Assembly: GCA_030697165.1 (NCBI GenBank)
Contig: JAUYQQ010000022.1
Span: forward strand, 310,001 to 374,000
DNA length: 64,000 nucleotides
Origin: Acidobacteriota bacterium
Lineage (GTDB): Bacteria; Acidobacteriota; Vicinamibacteria; Vicinamibacterales; UBA2999
Direction: 5' to 3'
Numbering within the stretch: the stretch's first letter is position 1; each line of letters opens with the position of its first letter. The notes under the pieces are model-generated. The model was not told the DNA's origin, did no database searches, and saw only the letters and a program-made list of their open reading frames with translations. Position numbers and translations under genes: made by a program. Shown here piece by piece: positions 15,545 through 26,820 of the stretch.

Positions 15545-16949
15545 ACCGGGCCCTTGCGAGTTCCAGCACGAGGTCGTAGTTGAAGCGCACGAAGCGGTGC
15601 AGTTCGCTTTCGAGAATGCGCTCCTGGTCGCTGTGCGCGCCGAAGCCCTTGGGGCCGTCCTCCGTATCGATGGCCGGGCCGATGCCGTAGCACTGGATGC
15701 CCTTGGCCCGGATGTTCGACATGTCGGTGGCGCCGGTACCCATGGTCGGCAGCACCACGGTGTTGTAGTGCTTCTTGACCTGCGCCTCGATCGCCGCGAA
15801 CGCCTCGGTGTCGATCTTCGAGCCGCCCGCCGGCCGATACCGCTCGCGGCCCCATCGCACTTCGACGCTGGGATCGTTGATCACCTTGCGGACCTGATCC
15901 AGGAAGGCCTCCTGATCCTCGTCGGGATGCAGGCGCACGTCGATGGTGGCCTTGGCTTCCGACGGAATCACGTTGTAGCGGAAGCCGCCGGTGACGATGG
16001 TCGGCACGAGCGAGGTGTGGAGCATTGACCAGTGGTTCGGCTGGTTGTCGAGCAGCCAGTCGGCAGCCGGCTTCGACAGCTTCGGATCGGGGCTGAGCAC
16101 GTCCCGGTATTTCTGGGCGACGTCCGCGGGCACCATGGTTGCCAGCTTCTTGAAGTAGGCCCCGGTGGTTTCGTTGATGCGTAGCGGCGGCGTCCACTCC
16201 GCGACCTTGCCGACCGCGGCCGACAGCTTGGTCACGGCGTTGCCGCGCGACGGCACCGAGCCATGGCCGGCGGGACCGCGTGCGACCAGTTCGACGAACC
16301 GAGGTTCCTTTTCGGTGGTGCCGACATTGGCCTGCACCACCTGGCCGCCGCGGCGGACCACACCGCCGCCCTCGGCGAGGCAGAACTCGGCGTTGATGGC
16401 GTCGAGGTGGTTGTCGGCCATGAACTGGGCGCCGATATCGGGCGCGCCTTCCTCGCCGGCCTCGGCCAGCAGGATCACGTCGCGGTCGAGCGGCGTGCGG
16501 TCGCGATGCAGCCGGAGAATGACCATCAGTGCCGCCGCGAGGTTGTCCTTGTCGTCCACGGCGCCGCGGCCATACACGTAGCCACCGTCGCGGACCGCGC
16601 CAAACGGCGGGAACGTCCACTTCTTCTCGTCCACGGTGACCACGTCGGTGTGGCCCATCAGCAGGATCGGCCGTTTCTTGCCGTTGCCCTTGATGCGCGC
16701 GACCAGGTTGGCGCGCTGCGGATCCTTGGCAAACACCTGGTAGGGGATGCCTTCCTTGTCGAGCACCTGCTTGAGGTACTCGACCACGCGGGTCTCGTTG
16801 CCCGGAGGGCTCTGTGTGTCGAGCTTGAGCAGCGCCTGGAAATGCTGCAGCGTCTCGGCTTCGATGGCGGCCGTGCCGGCCGGGGCTTGTCCCTGGACGG
16901 GCGCAACCAACAACAGCAGGGTGAGGGCGGCAAGAACGCGCTTGGTCAT
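15543..16949 (-). CDS. Secreted M20 family metallopeptidase
   Basis: The 468-aa product has a signal peptide (MTKRVLAALTLLLLVAPVQGQA). M20 di-zinc motifs: MGHTDVV (His and Asp), GRGAVDDKD, EAGEEGAP (catalytic Glu plus ligand), LAEGGG, and the C-terminal His in GFGAHSDQER. The central dimerisation lid is present (PAGHGSVP...). Closest in feel to dipeptidases/carboxypeptidases such as CPS1-like and ArgE/DapE-like hydrolases. The periplasmic location suggests peptide scavenging. No neighbouring gene specifies a substrate. The stop codon lies within a repeat hairpin. Confidence 0.88.
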   Translation of the reverse strand: MTKRVLAALTLLLLVAPVQGQAPAGTAAIEAETLQHFQALLKLDTQSPPGNETRVVEYLKQVLDKEGIPYQVFAKDPQRANLVARIKGNGKKRPILLMGHTDVVTVDEKKWTFPPFGAVRDGGYVYGRGAVDDKDNLAAALMVILRLHRDRTPLDRDVILLAEAGEEGAPDIGAQFMADNHLDAINAEFCLAEGGGVVRRGGQVVQANVGTTEKEPRFVELVARGPAGHGSVPSRGNAVTKLSAAVGKVAEWTPPLRINETTGAYFKKLATMVPADVAQKYRDVLSPDPKLSKPAADWLLDNQPNHWSMLHTSLVPTIVTGGFRYNVIPSEAKATIDVRLHPDEDQEAFLDQVRKVINDPSVEVRWGRERYRPAGGSKIDTEAFAAIEAQVKKHYNTVVLPTMGTGATDMSNIRAKGIQCYGIGPAIDTEDGPKGFGAHSDQERILESELHRFVRFNYDLVLELARAR

Positions 16950-17066
16950 GCGATGAGAATACCCTAGAGCCGAATTGCTGGTACGCTAGGGGGTTCATCC
17001 ACACCCTTAGGGGAGCGTCTGGGCCGACCTGCCGGTTCCGGGCACTATCGCTCAACGAAGAAGCTG

Positions 17067-17089
17067 GGGATGTTCCGTAGGAACATCCC
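17067..17089. repeat. Perfect 10-bp hairpin upstream of uup
   Basis: GGGATGTTCC and GGAACATCCC are separated by GTA, 21 bases before the uup start. It could be a leader-RNA hairpin or another dispersed repeat. No other copy was noticed in the window. Confidence 0.5.
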
Positions 17090-17109
17090 GTGTTAGTCGT
17101 CCAACCGTT

Positions 17110-19021
<1,912 letters not shown>

Positions 19022-19032
<11 letters not shown>

Positions 19033-19110
19033 CCGCCTACGCCAAGGCTACGGCGGGTCAAGAAGCCGGACGCTACATCGATGTGAGGTCCGCCTTTAGG
19101 CGGACCTCAC
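19022..19110. repeat. Long-loop plus short hairpin repeat units after uup
   Basis: The long unit 19022-19078 has stem GTCCGGCT/AGCCGGAC and supplies the final Ser-Gly and stop of uup. A short unit 19083-19110 is a perfect 12-bp stem (GTGAGGTCCGCC/GGCGGACCTCAC, TTTA loop). The long unit is an inverted copy (about six differences in 57) of 21499-21555. Confidence 0.85.
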
Positions 19111-19153
19111 GAAGGAGTACCCCGATGGCACGGCCGTTGCTGTAGTCAACGGT

Positions 19154-20773
19154 GTGCGCATCATCTATCTCCTGATCGTGTCGGCCGTGCTCGCCACTGG
19201 TGCCATTACGGCGGGGTGCACCGGCGCCGCCGACGAGCATGAGGTCACGCCCGCCCTCAAGCAAGTCCTGGATGGGCAACCGATTCCCCCGGTCGAGCCG
19301 GCGGTTTGGACAGATCTGCGCGCCTTCTACACACAGCGCGCCGACCGTCCGGCGTGGGTGAATAGCCGCAGGCCCACGGAAAATGCCGCGGACGCGTTGA
19401 ACGCGCTCAATACCGCGCGCCAGCACGGGTTCGACGCCAACGACTACGGGGCCGGCGAGCTGCTCGCCCTGAGCCAGGCCGTGGAAGACATTGACCGGAA
19501 GTCACCGGAGCGTTTGCAGCGCGTCGCGGAGTTCGACGTGCGCATGACGGCGGCACTGTTCGCCTTCGGCCGCGATGTGGCCATGGGGCGCACGACGCCC
19601 AAGTCGCCCGACGGCAGCTGGAAGGCGCATCGTACCGCACCGGACTACGCCGGCACGTTCAGCCAGGCGCTCGACGATCCGCTGAAGTGGATCGAGTCGC
19701 TGAGGCCGCCGCATCCTGAGTACGCCGCCCTGCAGAAGGCGCTGGACGATCTCCATGGGCAGAAAGAGAAGGGCGGGTGGAGTAGCGTGCCTGCGCTCAA
19801 GCCGGGCGCATCGGGCGCGGCCATCGTTGCCCTGCGGCAGCGCCTGGCGGCGGGCGGCCACCTGGAGGCGCCGACCGAGCCCTCGAGTCAGGTCGATGGC
19901 GAACTCGAGGCGGCGGTGAAGGCGTTCCAGAACCTTCACGGAATCAAGGCCACCGGCGTCGTCGATAAGGCGACCCTGGTCGCGCTGAACGTTCCGCTCG
20001 ACCGCCGCATGCGCCAGGTCGCGCTCAACCTCCAGCGATGGCGCTGGATACCGGATGACCTCGGCGAGCAGCACATCATGGTCAACGTTCCGCAGTTCAC
20101 CATGGTCGCGCGCGAGAACGGCAAGACCGTGATGGACATTCGCGTCGTCGTGGGCACGCCGGCCAACAAGACGCCGATCTTCAGCGATGAGATGGAGACG
20201 GTGGTGCTCAGCCCCTACTGGAACATTCCCGACTCGATTGCCGAAGGTGAGACAGTGCCGGCGATTGCCAGGGACCCCGGTTACCTGGAGCGGCAAAACA
20301 TCGAAGTGCTGCGCCGGTCGGGCGACGGCGTCACCGCGGTGAAGGCCTCGGACGTGAACTGGGATGACGAAGGCTCGCTGGAGGGACTGGTGTTTCGTCA
20401 GCGGCCGGGTGCCAGGAACGCGCTCGGACACGTGAAGTTCCTGTTCCCGAACTCCTACAACGTGTACCTGCACGATACGCCCGCCGACGATCTGTTCGCC
20501 AGGCCGGGCCGCGCCTTCAGCCATGGCTGCGTGCGCGTGGAGGAACCGGAGAAGCTGGCCAAGTATGTGCTCCGCGATTTTCCGGAATGGGACGAGCCGA
20601 CGCTGTTTGCCGCCATGCAGTCTGGGGTGGAGAAGCACGTCAAGCTCAAGGAGAAGATCCCGGTCCACCTGGTCTATTTCACCTCGTGGGTGAACGAAAA
20701 CGGGGGGCTGCACTTCCAACCCGACGTCTACGGCTACGACCGGGTGACAGAAACACCCTCAACGCAGAGGTAG
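19154..20773 (+). CDS. L,D-transpeptidase, YcbB/LdtD type, lipoprotein
   Basis: The 539-aa product starts at GTG 19154 and opens with a lipoprotein signal (lipobox TAGC at about 22). It contains an N-terminal scaffold domain, a peptidoglycan-binding domain (about 215-275, GASGAAIVALRQRLAAGGHL...AVKAFQNLHGIKATGVVDKATLVALN) and a YkuD catalytic domain. The catalytic motif is HDTPADDLF...RAFSHGCVRVEEPEKLA with His-Gly-Cys near residue 458. Such enzymes make 3-3 (mDAP-mDAP) cross-links. A second YkuD-like gene follows 32 bases later. Confidence 0.9.
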   Translation: MRIIYLLIVSAVLATGAITAGCTGAADEHEVTPALKQVLDGQPIPPVEPAVWTDLRAFYTQRADRPAWVNSRRPTENAADALNALNTARQHGFDANDYGAGELLALSQAVEDIDRKSPERLQRVAEFDVRMTAALFAFGRDVAMGRTTPKSPDGSWKAHRTAPDYAGTFSQALDDPLKWIESLRPPHPEYAALQKALDDLHGQKEKGGWSSVPALKPGASGAAIVALRQRLAAGGHLEAPTEPSSQVDGELEAAVKAFQNLHGIKATGVVDKATLVALNVPLDRRMRQVALNLQRWRWIPDDLGEQHIMVNVPQFTMVARENGKTVMDIRVVVGTPANKTPIFSDEMETVVLSPYWNIPDSIAEGETVPAIARDPGYLERQNIEVLRRSGDGVTAVKASDVNWDDEGSLEGLVFRQRPGARNALGHVKFLFPNSYNVYLHDTPADDLFARPGRAFSHGCVRVEEPEKLAKYVLRDFPEWDEPTLFAAMQSGVEKHVKLKEKIPVHLVYFTSWVNENGGLHFQPDVYGYDRVTETPSTQR

Positions 20774-20805
20774 ATCGGGTCGGGAGGCTGCTATGCTGGT
20801 CCGGC

Positions 20806-21498
20806 GTGCATCCCAGACAATTTCTGTCGACCTGCCTGGCCGTCGTCGTCGCCTCGGTGGCCCTGGCCGCTGGTAGCGCTGCGACCAACAGCGGCGTCGC
20901 CTTCTCGCGAGCCAACTTCGCGGGCGCGTCGTTCGGTTCGCTCGAGCCCGGCGTGCTCGATCTGGCCCTGAACGCCGCGAGTTGCGCCGTTCGCACGGGC
21001 GCGGTCACGAATCCGCAGACGCTGACCGTGATCGACTACTCGCGGCCATCCAGCCAGGAACGGCTGTGGGTGATCGATTTGAGGACCCGCGAGTTGCTGT
21101 ACGAGGAGTTGGTCGCCCACGGGCAGGGCAGCGGCGCCGCGACCGCCACCGTCTTTTCGAACGAGCCCGACACGCACCGCACGAGCCTGGGCCTGTTCAG
21201 GACCGACAACACCTACGTCGGCAAGAACGGATACTCGCTGCGGCTCGATGGCCTGGACGCGGGGATTAACGATCGGGCGCGCGAGCGCGCCATCGTGATG
21301 CACGGCGCGCCCTATGTCAGCGAGCAGTTCGTGCGCGACAACGGCCGGCTGGGACGCAGCCACGGCTGCCCCGCCCTTCGCAGCGAGATTGCCCGGCAGG
21401 TGATTGATCGGGTCAAGGGTGGCGGCCTGGTGTTCGCGTATCACCGGGATGCCGGCCTGACCAAGAAGTCGAAGTTTCTCAGCAGCAGCTGCGCCTGA
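20806..21498 (+). CDS. Secreted L,D-transpeptidase catalytic-domain protein (YkuD_2-like)
   Basis: The 230-aa product starts at GTG 20806 and has a signal peptide (FLSTCLAVVVASVALAAGSA). It belongs to the murein L,D-transpeptidase catalytic-domain family: LTVIDYSRPSSQERLWVIDL, GLFRTDNTYVGKNGYSLRLDGLD, IVMHGAPYVSE and the catalytic LGRSHGCPALRSE. No peptidoglycan-binding domain. Paired with the preceding LdtD-like gene, it probably acts on cell-wall cross-links or lipoprotein attachment. The stop is immediately followed by a long-loop hairpin repeat. Confidence 0.85.
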   Translation: MHPRQFLSTCLAVVVASVALAAGSAATNSGVAFSRANFAGASFGSLEPGVLDLALNAASCAVRTGAVTNPQTLTVIDYSRPSSQERLWVIDLRTRELLYEELVAHGQGSGAATATVFSNEPDTHRTSLGLFRTDNTYVGKNGYSLRLDGLDAGINDRARERAIVMHGAPYVSEQFVRDNGRLGRSHGCPALRSEIARQVIDRVKGGGLVFAYHRDAGLTKKSKFLSSSCA

Positions 21499-21555
21499 AC
21501 GTAGCGTCCGCCTTCTTGACCCGCCGTAGCCTTGGCGAAGGCGGTCAGGCGGACC
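21499..21555. repeat. Long-loop hairpin repeat (inverted relative to 19022-19078)
   Basis: The stem GTCCGCCT/AGGCGGAC (a compensated variant of GTCCGGCT/AGCCGGAC) encloses the loop core CGTAGCCTTGGCG. It touches the stop codon of the upstream transpeptidase and includes the stop of the response-regulator remnant on the other strand. Confidence 0.85.
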
Positions 21556-21763
21556 CCTCTTCGGGAAGAACCTTGTGCAGCGCCCGCTCGAGCTGCGACA
21601 GGGTTGACGGCTTCGACAGCAGCGGCGCGCCCAGCGCCCGAATCCGCGCCTGGGCCTCGGGCACGGCGGTAAACCCAGACATCAGAATCACCGGCAGGTC
21701 CGGCCGCGCCATGCGGCCGGCGTCGGCCAGGTCAATGCCGTTCATGCCGGCGCCGAGCATCAC
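21545..21763 (-). pseudogene. Response-regulator receiver domain remnant
   Basis: The 72-codon frame reads GMNGIDLADAGRMARPDLPVILMSGFT...ALGAPLLSKPSTLSQLERAL, which is the second half of a receiver domain (the TG/SGF strand and conserved LSKP lysine). The phosphoacceptor Asp and first half are absent. Upstream sequence switches to a plus-strand fragment, so the gene was broken by a rearrangement near 21765. Confidence 0.6.
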
Positions 21764-21770
21764 ATCCGTC

Positions 21771-21860
21771 GACTGGTGGGCGCGCTACCGCGAGTCGCTG
21801 GAGGATCGCTTCGGCCAGGAAGAAGTGCACGCCCGGGCGCTGGCGATCGAGCGCATCTGA
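21771..21860 (+). pseudogene. Short C-terminal gene fragment of unknown family
   Basis: A 29-codon stretch DWWARYRESLEDRFGQEEVH... ends in a stop and has protein-like composition rich in Trp, Arg and Glu. It abuts the receiver-domain remnant head-on and has no start, so it is probably the tail of a lost gene. I do not recognise the family. Confidence 0.3.
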
Positions 21861-21880
21861 AGCTGGGACACAATAGAGCC

Positions 21881-23824
21881 GTGTTGCCACTCGGCTGCCT
21901 CTTTGCCATCCTGTTAGCCGCGCCCGCCATCGCGCAACAACCAGTCCCACCAACCCCACCCGCCCCAGTAGAACTGCCCGAGGTGGAGGAGTTCGTGGAG
22001 GTGTCGGCCACCCGCACCGGCAAGCGCCTCGAAGATCAGCCGATGCGCGTCGAGGTGCTCGAGCGCGAAGAGATCGAAGAGAAAATGCTGATGACCCCCG
22101 GCGACATCGTCATGATGTTGAACGAGATGGGCGGCATGCGCGTGCAGGCGACCTCGCCGTCGCTTGGCGCGGCTAGCGTGCGCATCCAGGGCATGCGCGG
22201 CCGCTACACGCGATTTCTGTCGGACGGCCTGCCGCTCTTTGGCGAGCAGGTCGGGGCGCTGTCGTTGTTGCAGATCCCGCCGATGGACCTGTCGCAAGTG
22301 GAAGTGATCAAGGGCGTGGCCTCCTCGCTGTACGGCGCCGGCGCCATGGGCGGCGTGGTCAACCTGGTCGCGCGGCGGCCGGCGGCTGAGGCCCAGCAGG
22401 AGTTCCTGGTCAATCGCTCGACCCGTGGCGCCACCGACGCGGTCGCGTGGCTCGGCCAGCCGCTGTCGCACGGCTGGGGCTTCACCCTGCTGGCTGGCGG
22501 CCACTGGCAGGACCAGGCCGACGTGAACGACGATGCCTGGGCCGACCTGCCGGGCTACTCGCGCGGCATCGTCCGTCCGCGGCTGACGTGGGACAACGGC
22601 AAGGGGAGTACCTTCTTCGCCACGAGTGGCGTGACGATTGAGAATCGGACCGGCGGCACCATGCCTGGCCAGGGCCTGCCCTCTGGCGCTGGCCCGTACG
22701 TCGAAGCGCTGGACACCGGGCGATGGGACGCCGGCGCCGTGGCCCAGACGCTGGTCAAGGACCGCTTCCTGCTGAGCGCGCGCACGGCGATCGCGCAGCA
22801 GCGTCATGACCACCAGTTTGGCGAGACCCTCGAACGCGATCGTCACGACACCGTGTTCGGTGAGGTCACGCTGCGCGGTTCAGCCGGCCAGCACACCTGG
22901 GTCGCCGGTGCCGCGATCGAGCGCGAGGCCTACCGCGCCGCTGACCTGCCCCGGTTCGACTTCACCTACATCGTGCCCGGCGTCTTCGTGCAGGATGATG
23001 TGACCCTGACCGACTGGATGTCGATCAGTGCGAGCGCGCGGCTGGATCATCACAGTGAGTACGGCACCTTCGTCAGTCCACGCGTGTCGGCGCTGGCGCG
23101 GGCGGGGGCGTGGAACGCGCGCCTGTCGGCCGGCACCGGCTTCTTCGGGCCGTCGCCGCTCACCGAAGAAACCGAAGCCGCCGGCCTGTCGCGCCTGCAG
23201 ATTCCCCGGTCCCTGCAGGCGGAGGAAGGGCGGAGCATGTCGTTCGACATTACCCGCACCGACGGTCCCGTGTCCTATACCTTCACGCTCTTCAACTCGC
23301 GCGTGGACCACCCCATCCACGTGGACTACGGTGAGAACAGCCTGGTGCTGACCAACCTGGCGGAGCCCACGAACAACACCGGCGTGGAGCTGCTCGGCAC
23401 GCTGCGGCAGGAACCGTTCTCGCTGACGGGCAGCTACACCTACGTGCGCGCGCGTGAGCAGGTGAGCGGCGTGCTCGATGACGTGCCGCTGACGCCCCGG
23501 CACAGTGCGGGGGTGGTCGGCATGTGGGAACGCGACGACGTTGGCCGCGTCGGCGTCGAGTGGTACTACACCGGCGTCCAGCGCCTCGAACACAACCCGT
23601 ATCGCACCACGAGCGAGCCGTACATGCTCGTGGGACTGATAGCCGAGAAGCAGTTCGGCCGCCTCCGGGTGTTCGTGAACGGCGAGAACCTGACCGGCGT
23701 GCGCCAGACCACGTGGGACCCGCTGCTGCGCCCCGGCCGCGCGCCCGATGGCCGCTGGACCGTCGATGCGTGGGCGCCGCTCGACGGACGCACGGTCAAT
23801 GGTGGCGTGCGGCTGATGTTCTAG
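21881..23824 (+). CDS. TonB-dependent receptor
   Basis: The 647-aa product starts at GTG 21881 with signal peptide LPLGCLFAILLAAPAIAQQ. A plug domain (EEFVEVSATRTGKRLEDQPMRVEVLEREEIEEK, GGMRVQATSPSLGAASVRIQGMRGRYTRFLSDGLPLFGEQ, VEVIKGVASSLYGAGAMGGVVNLV) is followed by a barrel ending in NGGVRLMF with terminal Phe. It lacks the carboxypeptidase-regulatory extension of the other two receptors. Plug wording resembles siderophore/vitamin-type receptors. The substrate is not indicated by its neighbours (htpG downstream). Confidence 0.85.
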   Translation: MLPLGCLFAILLAAPAIAQQPVPPTPPAPVELPEVEEFVEVSATRTGKRLEDQPMRVEVLEREEIEEKMLMTPGDIVMMLNEMGGMRVQATSPSLGAASVRIQGMRGRYTRFLSDGLPLFGEQVGALSLLQIPPMDLSQVEVIKGVASSLYGAGAMGGVVNLVARRPAAEAQQEFLVNRSTRGATDAVAWLGQPLSHGWGFTLLAGGHWQDQADVNDDAWADLPGYSRGIVRPRLTWDNGKGSTFFATSGVTIENRTGGTMPGQGLPSGAGPYVEALDTGRWDAGAVAQTLVKDRFLLSARTAIAQQRHDHQFGETLERDRHDTVFGEVTLRGSAGQHTWVAGAAIEREAYRAADLPRFDFTYIVPGVFVQDDVTLTDWMSISASARLDHHSEYGTFVSPRVSALARAGAWNARLSAGTGFFGPSPLTEETEAAGLSRLQIPRSLQAEEGRSMSFDITRTDGPVSYTFTLFNSRVDHPIHVDYGENSLVLTNLAEPTNNTGVELLGTLRQEPFSLTGSYTYVRAREQVSGVLDDVPLTPRHSAGVVGMWERDDVGRVGVEWYYTGVQRLEHNPYRTTSEPYMLVGLIAEKQFGRLRVFVNGENLTGVRQTTWDPLLRPGRAPDGRWTVDAWAPLDGRTVNGGVRLMF

Positions 23825-23884
23825 GCGCCACGGACCGGCGCGCCTCGGCGTGTCAGAGCGTGCCGTCGTCGCTACAATAGTGGG

Positions 23885-25798
23885 ATGGATAGAGCGACGG
23901 CACGTGAAACCCTCGGGTTCCAGACGGAGGTCAAACAACTCCTCCACCTGATGGTCCATTCTCTCTACGGCAACAAGGAGATTTTCCTGCGCGAGCTCGC
24001 GTCGAACGCGTCGGACGCCGCCGACAAGCTGCGGTTCGAGGCGATCAGCGAACCCGCCCTGTTCGAAAACGATCCCGACGTCGGCATCCGCGTCACGTTC
24101 GATGTCGCGGCGCGGACCATCACCGTGTCGGACAACGGCATCGGGATGTCGCGGCAGGAGGTCATCGACCAGATCGGCACCATTGCCAAGTCCGGCACGC
24201 GCGAGTTCGTCCAGCAGCTCACGGCCGACCGCGCCAAGGACGCCAACCTGATCGGGCAGTTCGGGGTCGGCTTCTATTCGGCCTTCATCGTGGCCGACCG
24301 CGTGACGCTGCTGACGCGCCGCGCCGGCACCGCCGCCGGCCACGGCGTGAAGTGGGAAAGCACGGGCGAGGGTGATTACTCGATCGAGCCGATCGAGAAG
24401 GCCACCCGGGGCACCGACGTCATCCTGCACCTGCGGCCGGACGAGGACGAGCTGCTGTCAGGCCCGCGACTGCGCCAGGTCCTGCGCAAGTATTCGGACC
24501 ACATCACCGTGCCCATTCTCATGAAGAAGGAGGCGTGGGACGGCGACGCCAAGAGGCAGGTGCTGACCGACGAGGACGAGCAGGTCAACCAGGCCTCTGC
24601 ACTGTGGGCCAGGCCCAAGTCGGAGATCACCGGCGAGCAGTACGACGAGTTCTACAAGCACATCGCCCACGACTTCGAGCCGCCGCTGGCGCGAGTGCAT
24701 GCCAGGGTCGAGGGCCGCCAGGAATATACGCAGCTGTTCTTCATCCCGGCCCGGGCGCCCTTCGACTTGTGGGAGCGCGATCGGCGCCACGGCGTCAAGC
24801 TCTACGTTCGCCGCGTCTTCATCATGGACGATGCGGAGGACCTGATGCCGGCGTACTTGCGGTTCGTCCGCGGCATCATCGATGCGACGGACCTGCCGCT
24901 GAACGTCTCACGCGAGATCCTGCAGCAGTCGCGCGACGTCCAGAACATCAAGTCGGCATCCACCAAGCGCGTCCTCGGCATGCTCGACGACCTCGCGGCG
25001 AAGGAGCCGGACAAGTACACCACCTTCTGGGCCACCTTCGGCCGCGTCCTCAAGGAAGGCACTGCCGAAGATCCGGCCAACCGTGACCGCATTGCCCCGT
25101 TGCTGCGCTTTGCCTCGACCCACGACGGCAGCGAGGCGCAAACGGTGTCGCTGCCCGACTATGTCGGCCGGATGAAAGAGGGCCAGGCAGCGATCTACTA
25201 CATCACCGCGGACGGCTTCGCCGCCGCGAAGAACAGCCCGCACCTCGAGATCTTCCGCAAGCGCGGCGTCGAGGTGCTGCTGATGTACGACCGAATTGAC
25301 GAGTGGACCGTGTCGTCGCTCACGCAGTTCGCGGGCAAGCCGCTCCATTCGGTCGCGAAGGGCGATCTCGACCTGGGCACGCTTGGCGGCGAGGCGGCGA
25401 CGGAGGAGGCCGCCAAGCCGGCGGCGGACGAGCAGCCGCTGCTCGATCGCATGCAGACGGCGCTGAAGGATCGCGCCCGTGCCGTGCGCACCACCGCACG
25501 GCTGACCGAATCGCCGGCCTGTCTCGTCAGCGACGAAGACGGCATGAGCATGAATCTCGAGCGAATGCTGAAGGCGGCGGGCCAGCCCGTGCCAGGCACC
25601 CATCCAGTGCTCGAGATCAACCCGGGCCACCCCATCATCAAGCGCCTCACGGCCGAGGCCGACGAGGCCCGCTTCGCCGACTGGAGCCACATCCTGTTCG
25701 ATCAGGCCATGCTGGCCGAAGGCGGACAGCTGGAGGACCCGGCCGGGTTCGTCAGGCGGCTGAACGGGCTGATGCTGACGCTGGCCGGCGAGGGCTGA
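23885..25798 (+). CDS. htpG: Molecular chaperone HtpG (Hsp90)
   Basis: The 637-aa product has the N-terminal GHKL ATPase ([18 protein letters not shown] with the Mg-binding Asn, [43 protein letters not shown]), the middle domain ([18 protein letters not shown], the conserved Arg loop) and the C-terminal dimerisation domain ([20 protein letters not shown]). Length and domains are complete; the eukaryotic MEEVD tail is absent as in bacteria. ATG 23885 begins [20 protein letters not shown]. Confidence 0.96.
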   Translation: MDRATARETLGFQTEVKQLLHLMVHSLYGNKEIFLRELASNASDAADKLRFEAISEPALFENDPDVGIRVTFDVAARTITVSDNGIGMSRQEVIDQIGTIAKSGTREFVQQLTADRAKDANLIGQFGVGFYSAFIVADRVTLLTRRAGTAAGHGVKWESTGEGDYSIEPIEKATRGTDVILHLRPDEDELLSGPRLRQVLRKYSDHITVPILMKKEAWDGDAKRQVLTDEDEQVNQASALWARPKSEITGEQYDEFYKHIAHDFEPPLARVHARVEGRQEYTQLFFIPARAPFDLWERDRRHGVKLYVRRVFIMDDAEDLMPAYLRFVRGIIDATDLPLNVSREILQQSRDVQNIKSASTKRVLGMLDDLAAKEPDKYTTFWATFGRVLKEGTAEDPANRDRIAPLLRFASTHDGSEAQTVSLPDYVGRMKEGQAAIYYITADGFAAAKNSPHLEIFRKRGVEVLLMYDRIDEWTVSSLTQFAGKPLHSVAKGDLDLGTLGGEAATEEAAKPAADEQPLLDRMQTALKDRARAVRTTARLTESPACLVSDEDGMSMNLERMLKAAGQPVPGTHPVLEINPGHPIIKRLTAEADEARFADWSHILFDQAMLAEGGQLEDPAGFVRRLNGLMLTLAGEG

Positions 25799-25944
25799 TC
25801 GGGCGAGCCGCCATTGACCGAGACGATCGTGAGGGGAATGGTCGGCAGAGTGATTCGCACTGTGGACGGCGCGCAGCGCCGGACACTCGGCCCGAATCCT
25901 TGCTCGACGCCAATCGAGCGAGACGCGAGTTGAGAGTTGAAGAT

Positions 25945-26034
25945 TGGCGGAGAGAAAGGGATTCGAACCCTTGGTACAATTTCTTGTACACACGCTTTCC
26001 AAGCGTGCTCCTTCAACCACTCGGACATCTCTCC
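25945..26034 (-). tRNA. tRNA-Ser (anticodon GGA)
   Basis: The minus-strand sequence starts GGAGAGATGTCCGAGTGG. The acceptor stem is GGAGAGA/TCTCTCC, the anticodon loop TTGGAAA (GGA) sits on the CACGC/GCGTG stem, there is a long class-II variable arm (TGTACAAGAAATTGTACCA), and the T-arm carries GGTTCGAATCC. The CCA end is encoded. It reads serine UCC/UCU codons. Confidence 0.97.
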
Positions 26035-26165
26035 GTTCGACTTGCGCCGATACCTGCCGCTCGCTCACGCCAGGCCGTTCAAGTGGGGGATTAACAGCTT
26101 ACCGTGAGGAAACAAGTCGGCTCAATGACGAAAGGCGGGCGTTCCGGCCGATTGTTGACCGCTGT

Positions 26166-26199
26166 GCCCAAATCGGGCATGATTAAACCCATATTGGGT
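26166..26199. promoter_or_regulatory. Twin palindromic operator-like sites ahead of the MNT/HEPN pair
   Basis: GCCCAAATCGGGC (26166-26178) and ACCCATATTGGGT (26187-26199) have centres 21 bp apart, two helical turns, and end directly at ATG 26200. The downstream protein begins with a winged-helix domain, so self-repression is a natural reading. Confidence 0.5.
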
Positions 26200-26820
26200 A
26201 TGTCTGTCGGACCACCTCGAACACGGCGAAAAAGCCTGGCGGATGCGCTGTTTACCAAGACTCAGCAGCGCGTCATGCGTGTGCTGTTCAGTCAGCCTGA
26301 GCGGAGCTTCTATGCCTCCGAACTGATTCGCGATGCTGGTACGGGCTCGGGCGCCGCGCAACGCGAATTGGCGCGGCTTGAGGCGAGCGGGCTAATCGTC
26401 GCCCGACGAATTGGGAATCAGAAGCATTATCAGGCCAACCCAGCCTCACCGCTGTATTCGGAATTGCGGAACATCGTGTTGAAGACGGTGGGCCTGGCCG
26501 AACCGCTGCGCGATGCGCTCAAACCGTTGGCGGCGGCCATTCGCGCCGCTTTCGTCTATGGTTCTGTGGCCAAGGCCACCGATCAATCGGCCAGCGACAT
26601 CGATCTGATGATCGTCAGCGACGGTCTCACATACGGCGACGTCTTCGGGGCTCTCGAGAAGGTCACGCGCGCGGTGGGCCGGAAGGTCAACCCGACGGTG
26701 TATACCGCCTCCGAATTCTCAAAGCGCGCACGAGCGGGGGACGCATTCATGACGCGAGTGCTCGAGCAGCCGAAAATCTGGGTGATTGGATCCGAGGATG
26801 ACCTCACCCTCGCCGCTTGA
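26200..26820 (+). CDS. Winged-helix plus nucleotidyltransferase (MNT) antitoxin-like protein
   Basis: It is 206 aa from ATG 26200; the frame is open back to 26104, with further ATGs at 26125 and 26179, so the start is uncertain. Residues 15-85 form an ArsR/MarR-like helix-turn-helix (RVMRVLFSQPERSFYASELIRDAG...RELARLEASGLIVARRIGNQKHY). Residues 95-205 carry a minimal nucleotidyltransferase core (FVYGSVAKATDQSASDIDLMIVSD; GS and DxD metal motif). The fusion combines a possible operator-binding module with an AMPylase-type domain. It overlaps the HEPN gene by 23 bases. In known MntA/HepT pairs the nucleotidyltransferase inactivates the HEPN RNase by AMPylation. Confidence 0.8.
   Translation: MSVGPPRTRRKSLADALFTKTQQRVMRVLFSQPERSFYASELIRDAGTGSGAAQRELARLEASGLIVARRIGNQKHYQANPASPLYSELRNIVLKTVGLAEPLRDALKPLAAAIRAAFVYGSVAKATDQSASDIDLMIVSDGLTYGDVFGALEKVTRAVGRKVNPTVYTASEFSKRARAGDAFMTRVLEQPKIWVIGSEDDLTLAA

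Noticed and set aside
15496-17055. 519-codon minus-strand frame overlapping the M20 peptidase
   Set aside because: It is a frame-shifted reading of the same strand as the peptidase, with low-complexity Arg/Gly composition; its end simply includes the VRLKPD repeat.
20587-20805. Upstream extension of the second L,D-transpeptidase into the first gene
   Set aside because: The signal peptide begins at GTG 20806. The extension overlaps the first gene's catalytic domain in another frame and has no protein-like character.
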